NCBI GenBank assembly: GCA_019009955.1 | Contig: CM032230.1 | Coordinates: forward strand, 124,772,501 to 124,836,500 | DNA from: Riptortus pedestris | Lineage: Eukaryota; Arthropoda; Insecta; Hemiptera; Alydidae | Reading direction: 5' to 3' | DNA: 64,000 bases | Shown: one piece after another, positions 23,398 to 34,933 of the stretch | How positions within the stretch are numbered: the stretch's first letter is position 1 | How the letters are laid out: the number at the start of each line of letters is the position of its first letter | Translations under genes and position numbers: made by a program | Notes under the pieces: generated by a model | What the model saw: only the letters and a program-made list of their open reading frames with translations | Databases searched by the model: none | What the model was told of the DNA's origin: nothing

Positions 23398-23445
23398 AAG
23401 TGGACGTTAATAAATAATAAATAAATAAATCATTTTTTTATTCCT

Positions 23446-24094
23446 TGGTTCATGTTAAAAGCCGCTGTATTTTAACGAACATGGAAAACTCTAAGACATA
23501 CAACTCGATACATCTAGAGAAATATCAATATATTTCAGTTATTTTGTGTTTTCTATTAAAAACTCCAATTGAAGTTCATTTCATGAGAGAAATTGGCATT
23601 GTTTTGAGTGTGAAAATAAGTGTATAGATAATGAGGAGGGTAATATTTAAACAGGCGGCAATAAAACTCGGAAGGATAAACACAGAACCATAAAAAGGTC
23701 GTATGTAATAATAAAAAAAAAGATCAAAGCAACTGCCGAGCTTTTAAAGCATACTAAACTGCTTTTATTGCCTTTAGAATACACACATTAATAGATACTG
23801 TTAGAGCGTTTTAAATAATATACATACGCTATCTTAATATGGCGGCGTTTTTGTCTAGGCTGGACCGATAGCATTGTCAGCCAAAAAGATTTTCATTCCA
23901 TTTATCTTATTACACGCAACGACAAAGTTTAGTAGAAATCTGCTAGGATTCCTTAGTTGCTGTTATAACTTTGAACGGCACTGTATTCTCTATTTCTCCA
24001 CTTGTAAGAACCTATGTTTGTAAGCAGGAAAAGGGTTAATACATTTATGGAGGCTCTAACGGAAAATCCTCACAGAGAAATAACTCTGTCAATG
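23446..24094. other. Gene-free stretch
   Basis: AT-rich. No coding or repeat family recognised. Confidence 0.4.
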
Positions 24095-24370
24095 TTCGAG
24101 TAAAAAGAAAGAAAGAAAATTATATTTTGTCCCAATAAAACAAAGGTATTATACACAAATTGTTACATTTTTTACAAAATTAAGATATTTTGGTACAACT
24201 TCGGTCGTAGTCGTCCTTCAGTCATTGCACCTAAATTATAATGAGTTGATCCACTTGACATTGGGAGCCTGCTATTATACAAGTTGTTGAAGATGTACTG
24301 AAATATGTGCAACCTCAAATTCCCTGTGGATTTGGCTGTTCCTAACAAACCAGGGAGCATTCACCGCTAT
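24095..24370 (-). mobile_element. Retroelement tail of the CTGAAGGACGACTACGACCGAAG type
   Basis: On the minus strand a short frame (62 codons, 24360 to 24172) contains GAMTEGRLRPKLYQNILIL. Its DNA reads ATGACTGAAGGACGACTACG followed by ACCGAAG, then an AT-rich 3' end with TTTCTTTCTTTC. The CTGAAG…CGAA arrangement matches other tails in this window and resembles Penelope-like or related retroelement ends. No catalytic domain is present. Confidence 0.35.
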
Positions 24371-24599
24371 TCGAAGTACTTTGCTCTGGAAGGACTGTTG
24401 TTTATTTTTGTGTGTGTTGCTGATGCCCAGCCAGGCTGGGAATGCGTATGTTAATATAGAGAGTATGATTGTTTTGTAAAGCAGTGTCAGTTTCAGTGGC
24501 GTAAAAATATTTTTATTTAGTAAGTTGACTTAAAAGGAAAATGCATAAAACAATAATAGTTAGCCAAGATTGATTATATACCAGTTCTTGTTTTGGCAT

Positions 24600-25135
24600 A
24601 TTATGACTTAGATGTTAATGGTATTACTTGTCACTCGCTCTCGAAATCCCGGAACTTCATGATCCTATTTTTGTCAATAACAAACTTCATCTTTAGTTTT
24701 CTATAAAACGATTCAATTTCGGGATTGTTTATTTATTTATTAACGTCCACTTTTTGAAAATTAGGCTAATCGGGACGGGTTATCTACAGGTTACCACCCT
24801 TTTCTAGCCAGGGTGGGATTTTAGGACGTTATTTAATGAATTTCGTCACTAAATAATTTCCTTTGCCCAGGCAAGAATCGAACTCGCCACTCTAGGTTTA
24901 CCATTTGAGATAAAGGTCAACGCTTTAACTCGCAAGGCTAACCTGAGCCCCATTTCGGGATTGATATCAACAACAAAAAGACCCTTATACAGAATATTTA
25001 CAAAAATGTCAAGGGACCTAATATAAGTCTTTTACAAGTAAGATCAATGAACATTTGGAGACATTTTAAATTAGCGTATCAAAACACAACTTCGATCTTT
25101 GATTTCCCGTAGAAAAAAAAATATTAACTAAATTG
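24600..25135 (+). mobile_element. HINE-like element, old, split by a SINE
   Basis: 24660-24727 (AACTTCATCTTTAGTTTTC, ATAAAACGATTCAATTTCGG) continues at 24951-25135 (AAGTAAGATCAATGAACATT, ACTTCGATCTTTGATTTCCC). The SINE lies at the place corresponding to ATCGAGTTTGG in intact copies. Confidence 0.6.
24728..24950 (-). mobile_element. tRNA-derived SINE nested in an old HINE-like copy
   Basis: Minus-strand family member. Its 3' end is TTTATTTATTTATTAACGTC on the plus strand and its head ends AACCTGAGCCCC. The 12-base duplication ATTTCGGGATTG flanks it (24716-24727 and 24952-24963). Here the SINE is younger than the HINE, the reverse of the pair at 22.5 kb, so both families were active over overlapping periods. 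Confidence 0.88.
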
Positions 25136-25442
25136 ATACATGAAAAATAGTAAAATGTTAGTTAATCGTTGAGAAATCATTGATTAGGCACGTTTGAAAA
25201 TTAAAACTCAATTTTGAAGTTGTAATAATAGAGTTAAATATATTATTAATACAGTAATACAATTAGCAAGTTATTCTGAAGATACTGATCTAGATAGAAA
25301 CAGCTGTGCCAGAGAATATAACAGAAACTCATGCAGATTGAATATAGAACAGAATTTGATATAGGCTCATTCAAATCAATCGCCTAATCATTTCCGGCCT
25401 AATAAGTACAGAAAATGACCTATTCAGAGGAACAATAAAACA

Positions 25443-26011
25443 GAGAGTCCGTCACGCAGGGGCTGCGTTAAATAAGCAGATTTCCCACGTTCCTCACGTA
25501 TTTGCATTTATCTCAAACCGTAAAATTTCAATGAGTTCAAGCAGTATTTGGTATTTATGCTTTAAATAATGTACTTCATAATATAAAAGCTTACTATTAA
25601 TATGTCAGGATTGGTGGTTTACTAATGGCCAAATAAAATGCAAATATCTCGGTAATAATCAAGATAATGAAAAAACGTACATAACATCATATATAGAACA
25701 TTATATTTCCAATAAGATTGATTCTATACAACATTTCGATCCGGCGAATAATAACAGAGATATTTCGAATTTTCAGAATCCCACCCTCCCACTCGTCCGG
25801 TTTTAGCCGATAACGAACTTGATCTTCATTTTTATATGAAACGTTTAAATATCGAGTTTTGTATTGACCCCCCCCCCCCCCGGCGGCCCCTGGAGCGTTC
25901 ACAGACAAATATTATATATAATTTTTAACAGACCTCCTTCCCTATCATCTTTGAAAGTCCCACCATTAGTACAACCTCAATAGCTGATTTCTCCTAATGG
26001 AAATCTGCTAA
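25443..26011 (+). mobile_element. HINE-like element, group B, nearly complete
   Basis: GAGTCCGTCACGCAGGGGCT start, CACGTATTTGCATTTATCTC, B half shortened (GTCAGGATTGGTGGTTTAC), core with GATCCGGCGAATAATAACAG, a C-run at 25868-25880, a very short TA tract, and a short 3' block ending GGAAATCTGCTAA. Confidence 0.88.
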
Positions 26012-26737
26012 AACTGATATAGACATACAATAGACTGGAAAACATACTAGTCCGATATTTGGAGACGGATTGAAATCTAGACAAAGAATAGAACAGAATC
26101 TAATGAAAGTAAAACAGTGACTGACCGAACTGGAGAGAAAATACAACAGAAACTAGATCAGCACTAATCTAAACAGTTTATATATACATCAGTTTCATAT
26201 TATCAGAAAACGAACAGATGTTTTCTAAGGATACTTATGTTTTGTATTAATAGTTATGTTACTTACATTTTCTGTTCAACAAAATTGAGGAAACCGTTAG
26301 AAGTTGTGTTTACTCAATATTCAAACTGCTTTGCATTATAACTCGCCATTCTGCTAATTAAGTGGATATTGTTTCTCAAAGAGAACTCATATTTGGAATG
26401 TCGGTTGATTAAACAAGAAATGTTTAATCAAGCGAATGAATGTTAATAGGCCTCATGAGAGCGCCATCTATGAAAACAAAGCTTGGTTAGACAACTGACT
26501 CTTTCAATTTGTACAGTCGATGTTGTTCTATTGAGATGTTAATTTTCCCCAACTATTTCGTCAGAAAAATTACAATATTGGAGAAACGTCAAGAGTTCAG
26601 GAATTATTGTTTTATACCAGAAAAAATATATTTCTCCCCTTGATCATTATATAGTCTTCAGTAAAAAAACATTTCACCTAAGAAATAGGACAAAACGTTC
26701 TTATTATAATGTGTCGGAGCCCCTTCCACTATTTCAT

Positions 26738-26740
<3 letters not shown>
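26012..26740. other. Gene-free stretch
   Basis: AT-rich with no recognised element. It has no long frame. Confidence 0.4.
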
Positions 26741-26768
<28 letters not shown>

Positions 26769-27160
26769 TGGACATCACATCAAAGGTGATTTGCCCTTTC
26801 AAAAATTGCACAATAACAAAAGTAACAAATTGTTAAATAACAAAAGTAAAATAGATAACAAGAAGTAACAATAAGAAATACCAGAAAAAAAAACAATGAC
26901 AAATAACAAACGTGAAATAGATAAACATTTTATATGTAAACATTAAAAAAAAAATATATATATATATAAAAAAAAAAAAAAAAAAAAATTAGTGATGAGT
27001 ATAATTGGTGGATGATCAGTAGGAAATTAATGGCTGAAAATGATACTTTTTTCTAATATTTGACGTAATTTTTTCGTTCAGGGTAAACATATACATGTGT
27101 ACAAAAGCATCTAAAACATGTGGCATGTGTGTAGTTCTAATATTTATTTATTTATTTAGT
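26741..27160 (-). mobile_element. Probable 3' UTR/tail region of a minus-strand non-LTR retrotransposon
   Basis: T-rich plus-strand start with TTATTTATTTATTTATGG (26752-26769), equivalent to an (AATA)n tail on the minus strand. A-rich sequence and a TA tract follow. It lies directly downstream, on the minus strand, of the retrotransposon coding remnant at 27165-27560. The connection is inferred. Confidence 0.35.
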
Positions 27161-27164
27161 TTAT

Positions 27165-27560
27165 TTAGACCACTATTTCAGACCCTCCGGTGCTGTCAGC
27201 AGCTTGGGTCCTCCAATTACTGATCCCTAGTTTCCGCCAGTCCTTCCCCAGGAAATCTCTCCCCACCTGGTCCAAAGTACAATTTTTTTTCTTCTGTTGA
27301 GCTGTTGGGTTCCATTCTTTCAGCATCACCCACCGCTACAGTCTGCCTTTTTTTTCAATTGCACAGACTCACCATTATGATCGACGCTGCCCCTTGAACC
27401 AACGGCTGAACTGCTCTTCCAAGGCTCCAAATATCTTCCTTAGTGGTCTTATCTCTCTTCTAAAGAAGGGAGCCTTCTTTTATGCTTGTTAAATTCTACC
27501 GCTCACTGCCATATTCAACTGTTGGCCTAAAAAAAGTTTTGTAAATTTGTACATTTTTTT
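27165..27560 (-). pseudogene. C-terminal remnant of an RTE-like retrotransposon polyprotein
   Basis: Reading the minus strand, about 27560-27500 encodes LYKTFFRPTVEYGSER, matching the LYKT-x-IRP-x-x-x-YGSE signature that closes the RT domain of RTE-like and related non-LTR elements. After stops and frameshifts, about 27300-27169 encodes QVGRDFLGKDWRKLGISNWR, matching the conserved C-terminal end just before the stop. Domain order is right and the spacing is shortened. It is a dead copy. Confidence 0.6.
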
Positions 27561-28303
27561 TTTCCCTGAAGAAACTTTGAACGCAGAAAATTTTCTGCTG
27601 TGCATACAGTTTGCTTTGACCATAGTGAATTTACTTTATATTTTATTCTATTGGTATTCCAACCTGCTATTTGAAAAAAAAAAATGGGATCTTCTCCAGA
27701 CTGCCTCGTGTCCGATTTGATCTCATATATGTTTGTTGCCTCGTGCCTGATTTGATCTCATATATGTATATATGTTTTTTTTTTTTAAAAAAAATATAAA
27801 TTTCATTGTTTAAAACTCATGCACAGCTAATGTTTGAGTCATAAAAATACTTCATCCTTGAGCTATGAACAATAGAAAGGAAATTCCATCCCCTTAAATG
27901 TGTTGAATTTGAAATACCTACGTTTTAAACCTCTATTCTATCTATATTGCTTAACTGGAATGTTTGTTTATTTTTTATGTACCATTTTATTAAATAATTA
28001 CCTGTTTAACCTAATTTTAGATTTTAAGGTTATTTGACTTAGTGTTTGTATATATTATTTATATTATGTATTTTTATTTCTTCTTGTGTTATCCAGGGAG
28101 GTATGTATTTGCCTTTACTTGCACGTTTCGAGTAACTTATTTCGAAAGGTAATATGTGGACCTGTTGTCATATTGCATTTTTTCATCCATATGACTGACG
28201 ACTCTGACGTAGTTGGGAAATGTGACATATGACATATCTTGGAATGTACAAACTGAAGCGCGTGTATTCAAACCATTTGATAGAAATCATCAGTTGTTAT
28301 AAT
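27561..28303. other. Gene-free stretch
   Basis: AT-rich. A duplicated phrase (TTTGATCTCATATATGT at about 27717 and 27752) lies next to a T/A-rich foldback near 27776-27800. No gene recognised. Confidence 0.4.
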
Positions 28304-28318
28304 ATAACCAAAATTAAA

Positions 28319-28426
28319 TTAAATAATTTATTAATGTCCTCTTTTTGCAACCAAGGCTAAGGAAGGGTTATCTACAGGTTACCACCCTTTCCTAGCCAGG
28401 GTGGGACTAAGGATTTTATTTAATGG
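28319..28426 (-). mobile_element. 5'-truncated tRNA-derived SINE with target-site duplication
   Basis: Only the 3' half of the family is present (TTTATTAATGTCCTCTTTTT, GGTTATCTACAGGTTACCAC, GGTGGGACTAAGG). The 15-base duplication ATAACCAAAATTAAA flanks it exactly (28304-28318, 28427-28441). 5' truncation with an exact duplication is the hallmark of incomplete target-primed reverse transcription. Confidence 0.88.
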
Positions 28427-28458
28427 ATAACCAAAATTAAAAAAAAAGAAAAAGAAAA

Positions 28459-29026
28459 AAAGTCCGTCACGCTGGGGGTGCGTAAACTAAGCAGATCCCC
28501 CACGTGAAGTTTTACAATAAAAAAAAATCTGCATACTGCTAACACTTAACACCACCGTCAGTAAATACAAACGGTAATGAGAAATCCTTTAGTTAATTTT
28601 ACTAAGCTCTTAACAGATACGGCTTATGAATTGTAAACAAATGGGTCTGCCATCCACTGAGAGCTGAACAGATAGACATATTTTCGCTGGAAAGAAAAAC
28701 AATTACTGATATACAACTGAATATAACACATTAACTCTATTGCAAACTATTTGCTATATCTAGTACAGCAATTAATAATGAATCAGAATAATTTATTTTT
28801 TAATAACTGATATTTTAGAAGTCCAAGAAATAAAGAAGGGGGGGGGACGAACAGAACGTATTTGCATATATCTGACAAAGTAATAGGTTAGAAGACAAGA
28901 AAGGTTAGGTCACACGTGAGCCGAACTAATCCGGAAACTGACGACAATAGCCGCACACACACTTCTTGCAGATATCTCGGTTAATGTTCAAGATAGAGAA
29001 AAGCTGATAATGGGGAAATCTGCTAA
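28459..29026 (+). mobile_element. HINE-like element, group A long variant, with core deletion
   Basis: AAAGTCCGTCACGCTGGGGG start, then the long 5' half also seen at 6355 and 55884 (AATGAGAAATCCTTTAGTTA, G-run 28838-28846). It reaches ATATCTCGGTTAATGTTCAA at the core start. Core, microsatellite and most of the 3' block are deleted, and it jumps to GGGGAAATCTGCTAA at 29012-29026. Both tips are present, so it looks like an internal-deletion derivative. Confidence 0.85.
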
Positions 29027-29389
29027 AAAAAAGCGCAATATGACAGAAGGTGATCATTTTGCAATTTCGAAATAAGTGACACAATTAATTAATCTGAAAT
29101 GAAAACATATGATTCTAGTCATTCGCTGCAACTGCATTTGAAAGGCTGTATGAATAGACATGAGAAAACATTAATTTAAAGTGAAAAGTTGTTATTACGT
29201 TGATATCATCAGGGAAAATACAGTGATTTAGTAATTAGCCTTTTAAATATAATGGAAATTCTTTGCGTTTTCATGCGAAATAATTATTGATAGGAACTAG
29301 GTTAGAGCGAGTCCTGTATTTGCACAGTTATGAATAAGGCTTGATTACTATGATTATACTAATTATCCAATGAGGATGTTATGTCTCCG
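29027..29389. other. Gene-free stretch
   Basis: AT-rich with no recognised features. Confidence 0.4.
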
Positions 29390-30055
29390 AACAGTTAATC
29401 AGGGCGCGCAGGCGCCTGAGCGCAGTTTAAGCTAACAAAGCTGTTCACACGCAAGCGTACGGGATTTCAGTTGACAAGAGCTCCAGCTGAATGGGCCTCT
29501 AATAGGGCCTATAAGATCCCCAGAATCGGGGACAATGGATTCAGAGCTTTGGAAACGGCTGAATCCGGACTAACTATTCAAATTCTAATACTGTTTGCCA
29601 GGTGTCGCTGCGTTTTAAGCAGGGGGCGCAGTGACCTCATTCCCCCTCTCAGCTGGGTTTGTGATGCTAATAGCTGTTTGTGCTTTGAGGTAAGTACCTC
29701 AAAGCGGCTCAGGAACCTTCCGAGAGGTAGTCGTCGTCATAAGCAAACATATCCCCTCGTAAGATAGACGCATCGTGGCTCTTCCTCTTGTCACTCAAGG
29801 CAAACCTCATTCAGAGCCCCCGTTTAATCATAATGATTGATGGTTTGATCTCTCTTTCTATCTCTCGTAGAGGCCTTGCCGTTGTCCTTTGGCTGGAGAT
29901 GGAGCACGGCGACGCGTGGCCTTTGGAATCCGGATCGTTTCACAATCAGCGTTCCGAGATAAATGGGAACTTGTACATTTGGACGATAAGACAAAGCTAC
30001 GAGGTTAGAACCCAGTCGTATAATACTTCCTTAAAGATTATTGGGGAGGGGGGTG
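29390..30055. promoter_or_regulatory. Non-repetitive GC-richer block with a 24-bp palindrome
   Basis: One of the longest repeat-free, GC-richer stretches. It includes GCGCGCAGGCGCCTGAGCGC and the palindrome GCTTTGAGGTA-AG-TACCTCAAAGC at 29682-29705. The left half also forms a textbook 5' splice-site sequence (TTGAG then GTAAGTACC). Plus frames at 29471-29767 and 29788-30069 show no domain. It could be an enhancer or a non-coding 5' exon; I cannot tell which. Confidence 0.3.
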
Positions 30056-30400
30056 GCTTAAGGCGTTAGAAGATTAACCACAACTCTTATAAAGCTTAAG
30101 GTAAATATAACTGCAGGTTCGATCCCCGCCAAAGGAAAACGTTGTTTCATGAGGTTGACACCACAGCGTGCTAATGTAGCGGACCTTGCAGTATTAGTGG
30201 GAGTCTAGTGAGTATATAAGTACGTCTTTCAGCCCTTCCGGATGACTAACTGGTCATGGCCCTGGTTAGATTGTGTAACGTCAGTTTGCTGGAGACAACT
30301 CATTCCAGGTCCTCCTTGGTCAACGGGGGATTGTTCGTCGAATCGATCACTCTCTACGTAGAACTCTTTGTGAATCCTTCCAGTCCCACTCGTCTATATA
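30056..30400 (+). mobile_element. Second SINE-like family, tRNA-like head
   Basis: GGGTGGCTTAAGGCGTTAGA resembles an A box and GCAGGTTCGATCCCCGCC a B box about 60 bases on. The body contains CAGCCCTTCCGGATGAC, GGAGACAACTCATTCCAGG and CTCCTTGGTCAACGGGGG. The body recurs at 37.3 kb. No duplication was found, so the ends are approximate. Confidence 0.5.
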
Positions 30401-30409
30401 ATAATTGAT

Positions 30410-30765
30410 ATTGATTGAAATCAGACCTGGAATAGTGAGGGGGGGGGGGTTTAGAGGAGGGATCCGAAAATTCAAAATATCTCCGTTATATTGAGTCAGA
30501 TCGTAACATGTAATGGAACCAATCTTGTTACACAATTGATGGTCTACAATTGCTGTTCTATACTTTTATTTATTTTTTTTTATTTTTATAATCTAGTATT
30601 AAGCGAGTTATTCCTATTTTCTTGTTTTCAGAGCCTTCATAACCCACCTCCCCCTGCCCCTTCTGCACATCAGTTTTTACATAGAAATAAAAATAGATTT
30701 GGTGGTTAGATGAGATCACAAGTGTTTATAATCTGGTTAGTTTACGCAGCTCCTCTGTGACGGAA
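30410..30765 (-). mobile_element. HINE-like element, group C, without 3' block
   Basis: Minus-strand core (GAAATCAGACCTGG, G-run 30440-30450, AAAATATCTCCGTTATATTG), then the C half with GATGAGATCACAAGTG, and the 5' tip TTTACGCAGCTCCTCTGTG plus ACGGAA. Confidence 0.7.
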
Positions 30766-32387
30766 TGTTTTGTAATGGGAAAGAGACATTGCCTCGTGCA
30801 TCTTCATTGTCAAATGCTCCCTAATGCTGCCCAGGCGTGAGGTGGTTCACATCTTGAAGATAATTATTCCAATGAGCATACAAGTATATAAGCATTCCAT
30901 GAGGTAGGCCAGGTTTATTACATTTTCAGAGAGATTGAAATCTATATACTTATCATTCTTATATTATTCCGATGCGAAAAATGCTATATTGAAAATGATT
31001 AATTAGTAGTGGATTCTAATAAAATATAATACTTATTAAAATGTAAAAACTTTCGGGAATATTCTAGTGACTAAAATATAAATAATCGTCAGCTTATATT
31101 TTATTCAGCAGTTAATACATATTTATTATGGTTTTAAATTACAGAAAATGTTTTTGTTGACACAAGATATCATTTTGTAGATCATAGCATTATAGTGATT
31201 TAGAAAAAAATAAAGATTAAAAAAAAATTATGTTCCTTACGATAACAGTTCGGGAAGTAGGAAGTGAGATAGCCGTGGAATTATTGTTGTCCTTTGTTTT
31301 ATCACTGTATTTACGATCCTTTGATATTGTAGTTGTTCTTAAGAACTAAAAAAGGTTTAGAATCTTTAATCAGTATGTGTCTCTTTATTATTCATTTCAT
31401 GACTGCAGAAAACAACAACCTATCTTGTCTATCGACAAAACATATGTTTCTACACCTAACCTATATCTACCAATTCCAAAGATATATAAATATAACAGAG
31501 ATATAAATACAAGAGATATATAAATGTTTCATTATAATATTCACTCCCTAACAGTAGCTAAACCTCTTCCAAATGCAGAAAAATATATTTAAAATTCCAA
31601 TAAAATGAAAATTAAAATAAAGTCAAATTAGATCAAATCGTACTTCTTAAAAACGTACTGCCTAAAAGATACTACAGTTCCTGTTTAGGTCACTACATTA
31701 GTTTTTAAGACCCTTTATTTCAGTTAAGGGGCATGTTCATCTAATTGTGATTCTCTGATCTCTAACCATCTCTGCCTTGGGCTGCATCATTATCTCGCCC
31801 CAAATATTGAAACATTCACCATTTCTTTTGACATATTACTAGGTCTATTCTGTCAATGAGCCCGGACTGAAAATATCATAGACATTTTGTCGATACAACT
31901 GATGAGATCAGTTCGCGTCACGTTCTCCGCCAGTTTAGCGTTGATTTTGATCATTTTATTTATTCTTTAAATATCGCACAAGTAGTTATTTCAAAACATT
32001 TGTAAACTGCTTTCTAACATCAATTATAAGCATAATTCAGCTCTGAGAATATATTTCAACTATCCCTGACGTTATAAAAATCAATCATATCATATTTAAT
32101 GGAACTAAATGCTTATTTTAGTTAAAAGTTATACTCTAAATAGTTTCCTTTACATATTCTATTCTTTTTGAATTTTACAAACTCATGTTACCCTTCTCGT
32201 CAAAAGTTATTTATGATAGATTTAGTTTTTCTATCTATTTTCCAATTAAAATAAAAACAGTTTTCGATTATTATCATTATTATTATGGGGGAGGTTTATA
32301 CTCAGTGAAAACTGGAGTAAAATCCATATCGGGGGAAAATCCAACCGATATGGAGTTTGTGAGTGTGACATATTAAGGGGAATTTAA
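30766..32387. other. Gene-free AT-rich stretch
   Basis: About 1.6 kb with no repeat family, splice-bounded frame or RNA gene recognised. Confidence 0.45.
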
Positions 32388-32636
32388 TAATTTTCGCACG
32401 ATTCTAGCAGTATCAAGAAGTACCCCTTGCTGTGCTTCTTTTATAATTGTTGTTGGCAGATTCAAGTACTTGGTGCCTGCTATCGTTGTTTTTGGCACTA
32501 GTCCATTTGAACTTACTATAATAGGCGTGACTTCAGGTTGTATACCTCTTTGAGCTCGATAGCCAATTCTTGATATTTTCTTAACTTTTCGGCATGGGAT
32601 TTTTGAATATTCTCATCATTGGGCACTGCAATGTCC
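32388..32636 (-). pseudogene. C-terminal remnant of a retrotransposon reverse-transcriptase protein
   Basis: On the minus strand, 32636 to about 32522 reads [20 protein letters not shown], then [14 protein letters not shown], and hits a stop. After a one-frame shift the same strand reads [16 protein letters not shown]…, YLNLP and GVLLDTARIVRKLL down to 32388. I recognise the DIAVP…EK…KYQ…L…E pattern and the following VxPIVxS…GxxPK and ARIVRKxL as the conserved end of a widespread family of animal retroelement RT proteins. The upstream RT domain is absent, and a (TTA)n tract begins directly at the 5' side. Confidence 0.6.
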
Positions 32637-32637
32637 A

Positions 32638-32757
32638 TAATTATTATTATTATTATTATTAATAATAATAATTATTATTAATAATAATAATAATTATTAT
32701 TATTATTATTAATAATAATTATTATTATTAATTATTATTATTATTATTATTATTATT
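32638..32757. repeat. (TTA/AAT)n microsatellite with alternating orientation
   Basis: TTA blocks switch several times to TAA blocks (TTATTATTAATAATAATAAT), making a series of perfect short hairpins over about 120 bp. It abuts the retrotransposon remnant on its left. Confidence 0.92.
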
Positions 32758-33424
32758 GAGCAGTTATATTAATCATCTAAAAATTGTGTAATGAATATTT
32801 TATCTCTTATTTGTCCTTAGTAGCATTTTTTTTATTTTATTCCCTTTTAAATCTTTTGTTATATAATAATGAATGAACACACAGAACCTAGATAATAACC
32901 ATATTATAGATGTTTTCTAATTAAGGTTTTCCTTCACTAACAATAATATCCATTAAAATAATTATTTGATACTTAGTGTGTATTAACCCTTATGATTTAA
33001 TTTTTATTAGTATTATGGTAAATGGTCTGTCTTGATAAAAAATTATTTTTTTTTGAATTGGTTTATTTTACCCTACACGTTTTATAACAATATCATTAAC
33101 AATTATTTAACACCTTAAATGATTAAACTAGGCATTTAATGTTACTTAGCTTCATAGTCCAAAAATAGATAAATAAATTCAGTAATTTACACACCTGAAT
33201 AATGAATAGGATGGTTCCGCCTGAATTTTTCAGGTATGTCAGTTTTTGATTCTATTGTTTTAGTTCATTTAGATTATTCGCAATGTTGTTTTAATTCACT
33301 AGTGTAATCATTTAGGGTTTCCAAAAAAATGATTAATGATATTGTTCTATATTAAAGCATGTTAGCCCCTGAAGGGAAGGCAAAAAAGGAAAAAAATAAA
33401 ATTAAGAAATCACTTTGTTTTTAT
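32758..33424. other. Gene-free AT-rich stretch
   Basis: Nothing recognised. Confidence 0.4.
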
Positions 33425-34889
33425 CAAAATTGACGAATTGGAATTTCGTAAATTCCAAATATCTCCGTTACTATTCGCAGGATCGACAAATTGTACAGAA
33501 CCAATCTTATTGAAAATGTAATGTTGTATAAATGTTATTAAATATGTTTTTTCATTATCTTGATTATTAACCGAGATATTTGCTTCTTTTAGTTTTCAGC
33601 CTTCAGTATCTCATCCCCTCTTCCTACCCCATGCTAACAATAAGCTATTACATCATATACCACTTTATTCGAAGCTAAAGTACTAATTATTGTCTTCATT
33701 GAACTTATCCTGTATGAGATACGCGTAAATAGGAGTACGTAGCGTGATGACGTAATCAATTAAGATTTTCCACTCTTTATTTGAACGTGTTAATTTGGTC
33801 TACACAATACACTTAACCGCTTCATTCAACTCTAATGTTCATATTCGTTAATGGCTGAAATCTTACCAGAATAGGCGGGGTTAGAGAGAGGGTTTCGAAA
33901 ATTCAAAAAAATCTACGTTACCTTTAGAAATATAGAATATATAGGAAGACTAGCTAAGGTGCCCGGCTTCGCCCGGGAATTCATTTTAGGCTGAATAAAG
34001 ATGGAATTTTTTGGGCAAGGCTTTACTTTCCACAATATTTTGACATTTCCCCGTCACATTTTTCAGTGTTTATACCCGTCGTTGCTGTGGATGTGTTAAT
34101 AATAAAGTTATTTGTTATTTAAGACTTCTCTCTTCTTAATATTATTATATTTCCATCTCCTGTGCATTGTGCATAGATTTGAATTATTAAGGACAAAATG
34201 TTAACATACATTTGAATTAATTTTTCCAGGTGAGGTACTTGGTAGTTTATATTGAAGAGAATTGTTGAGCAAATTTCTCTAAATAATATAATAAACAATT
34301 TTTGTTATGTGCTTATTTGCCGAAACCCCAATAGGAAACGAAATATCATTATTTTTAATTTCAGGCCTTCCTTATAACCCCCACTCCTGCCATGTTAGTA
34401 TGGCTTATTGTAAGGACGGCTTAGTGCTAATACACATACCGAGTGATTTATTTAGTTCGGTTGAGTCTTTTGTGCCAAATAAAATTGTTGACTCCCGCTA
34501 TAATTTTTAGCGTATAACGCCTTTATACTTCGGTATACGACAAAAGTCTATATAACAAACGTTACTCCAAATAACAAAATAAACAACGATTGTTATGTGT
34601 CTAATTGCCGAAAATGAAATAGGAAACGAAATATCGCTATTTTTAATTTCAGGCCTCCTTTACAACCCTCACTCCTGTTCGTCTCAGAGAATATTAACAT
34701 AGCTTAAAGTCTAAGTTGGGTTAGTAGTAATATACATACCAAGTTTCATAAAATTCGGTTCAGCCGTTTATGCGTGAAAAGGTAACAAACAAACAAACAA
34801 AATACAGCTATGGTGTCTATGACATGTGAAACGAAAAGTTATCGTGAAATTTCGCGAAAGCATCAATGTACAGACAGAGGTTACAATTT

Positions 34890-34933
<44 letters not shown>

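Noticed and set aside
29471..30069. Two GC-rich plus frames of 93-98 codons
   Set aside because: No domain or codon bias seen. Kept as a possible regulatory block or untranslated exon, not as coding sequence.
30105..30135. Functional tRNA gene from a GGTTCGATCC B-box
   Set aside because: No cloverleaf can be drawn. The tRNA-like head belongs to a repeated SINE-like body.
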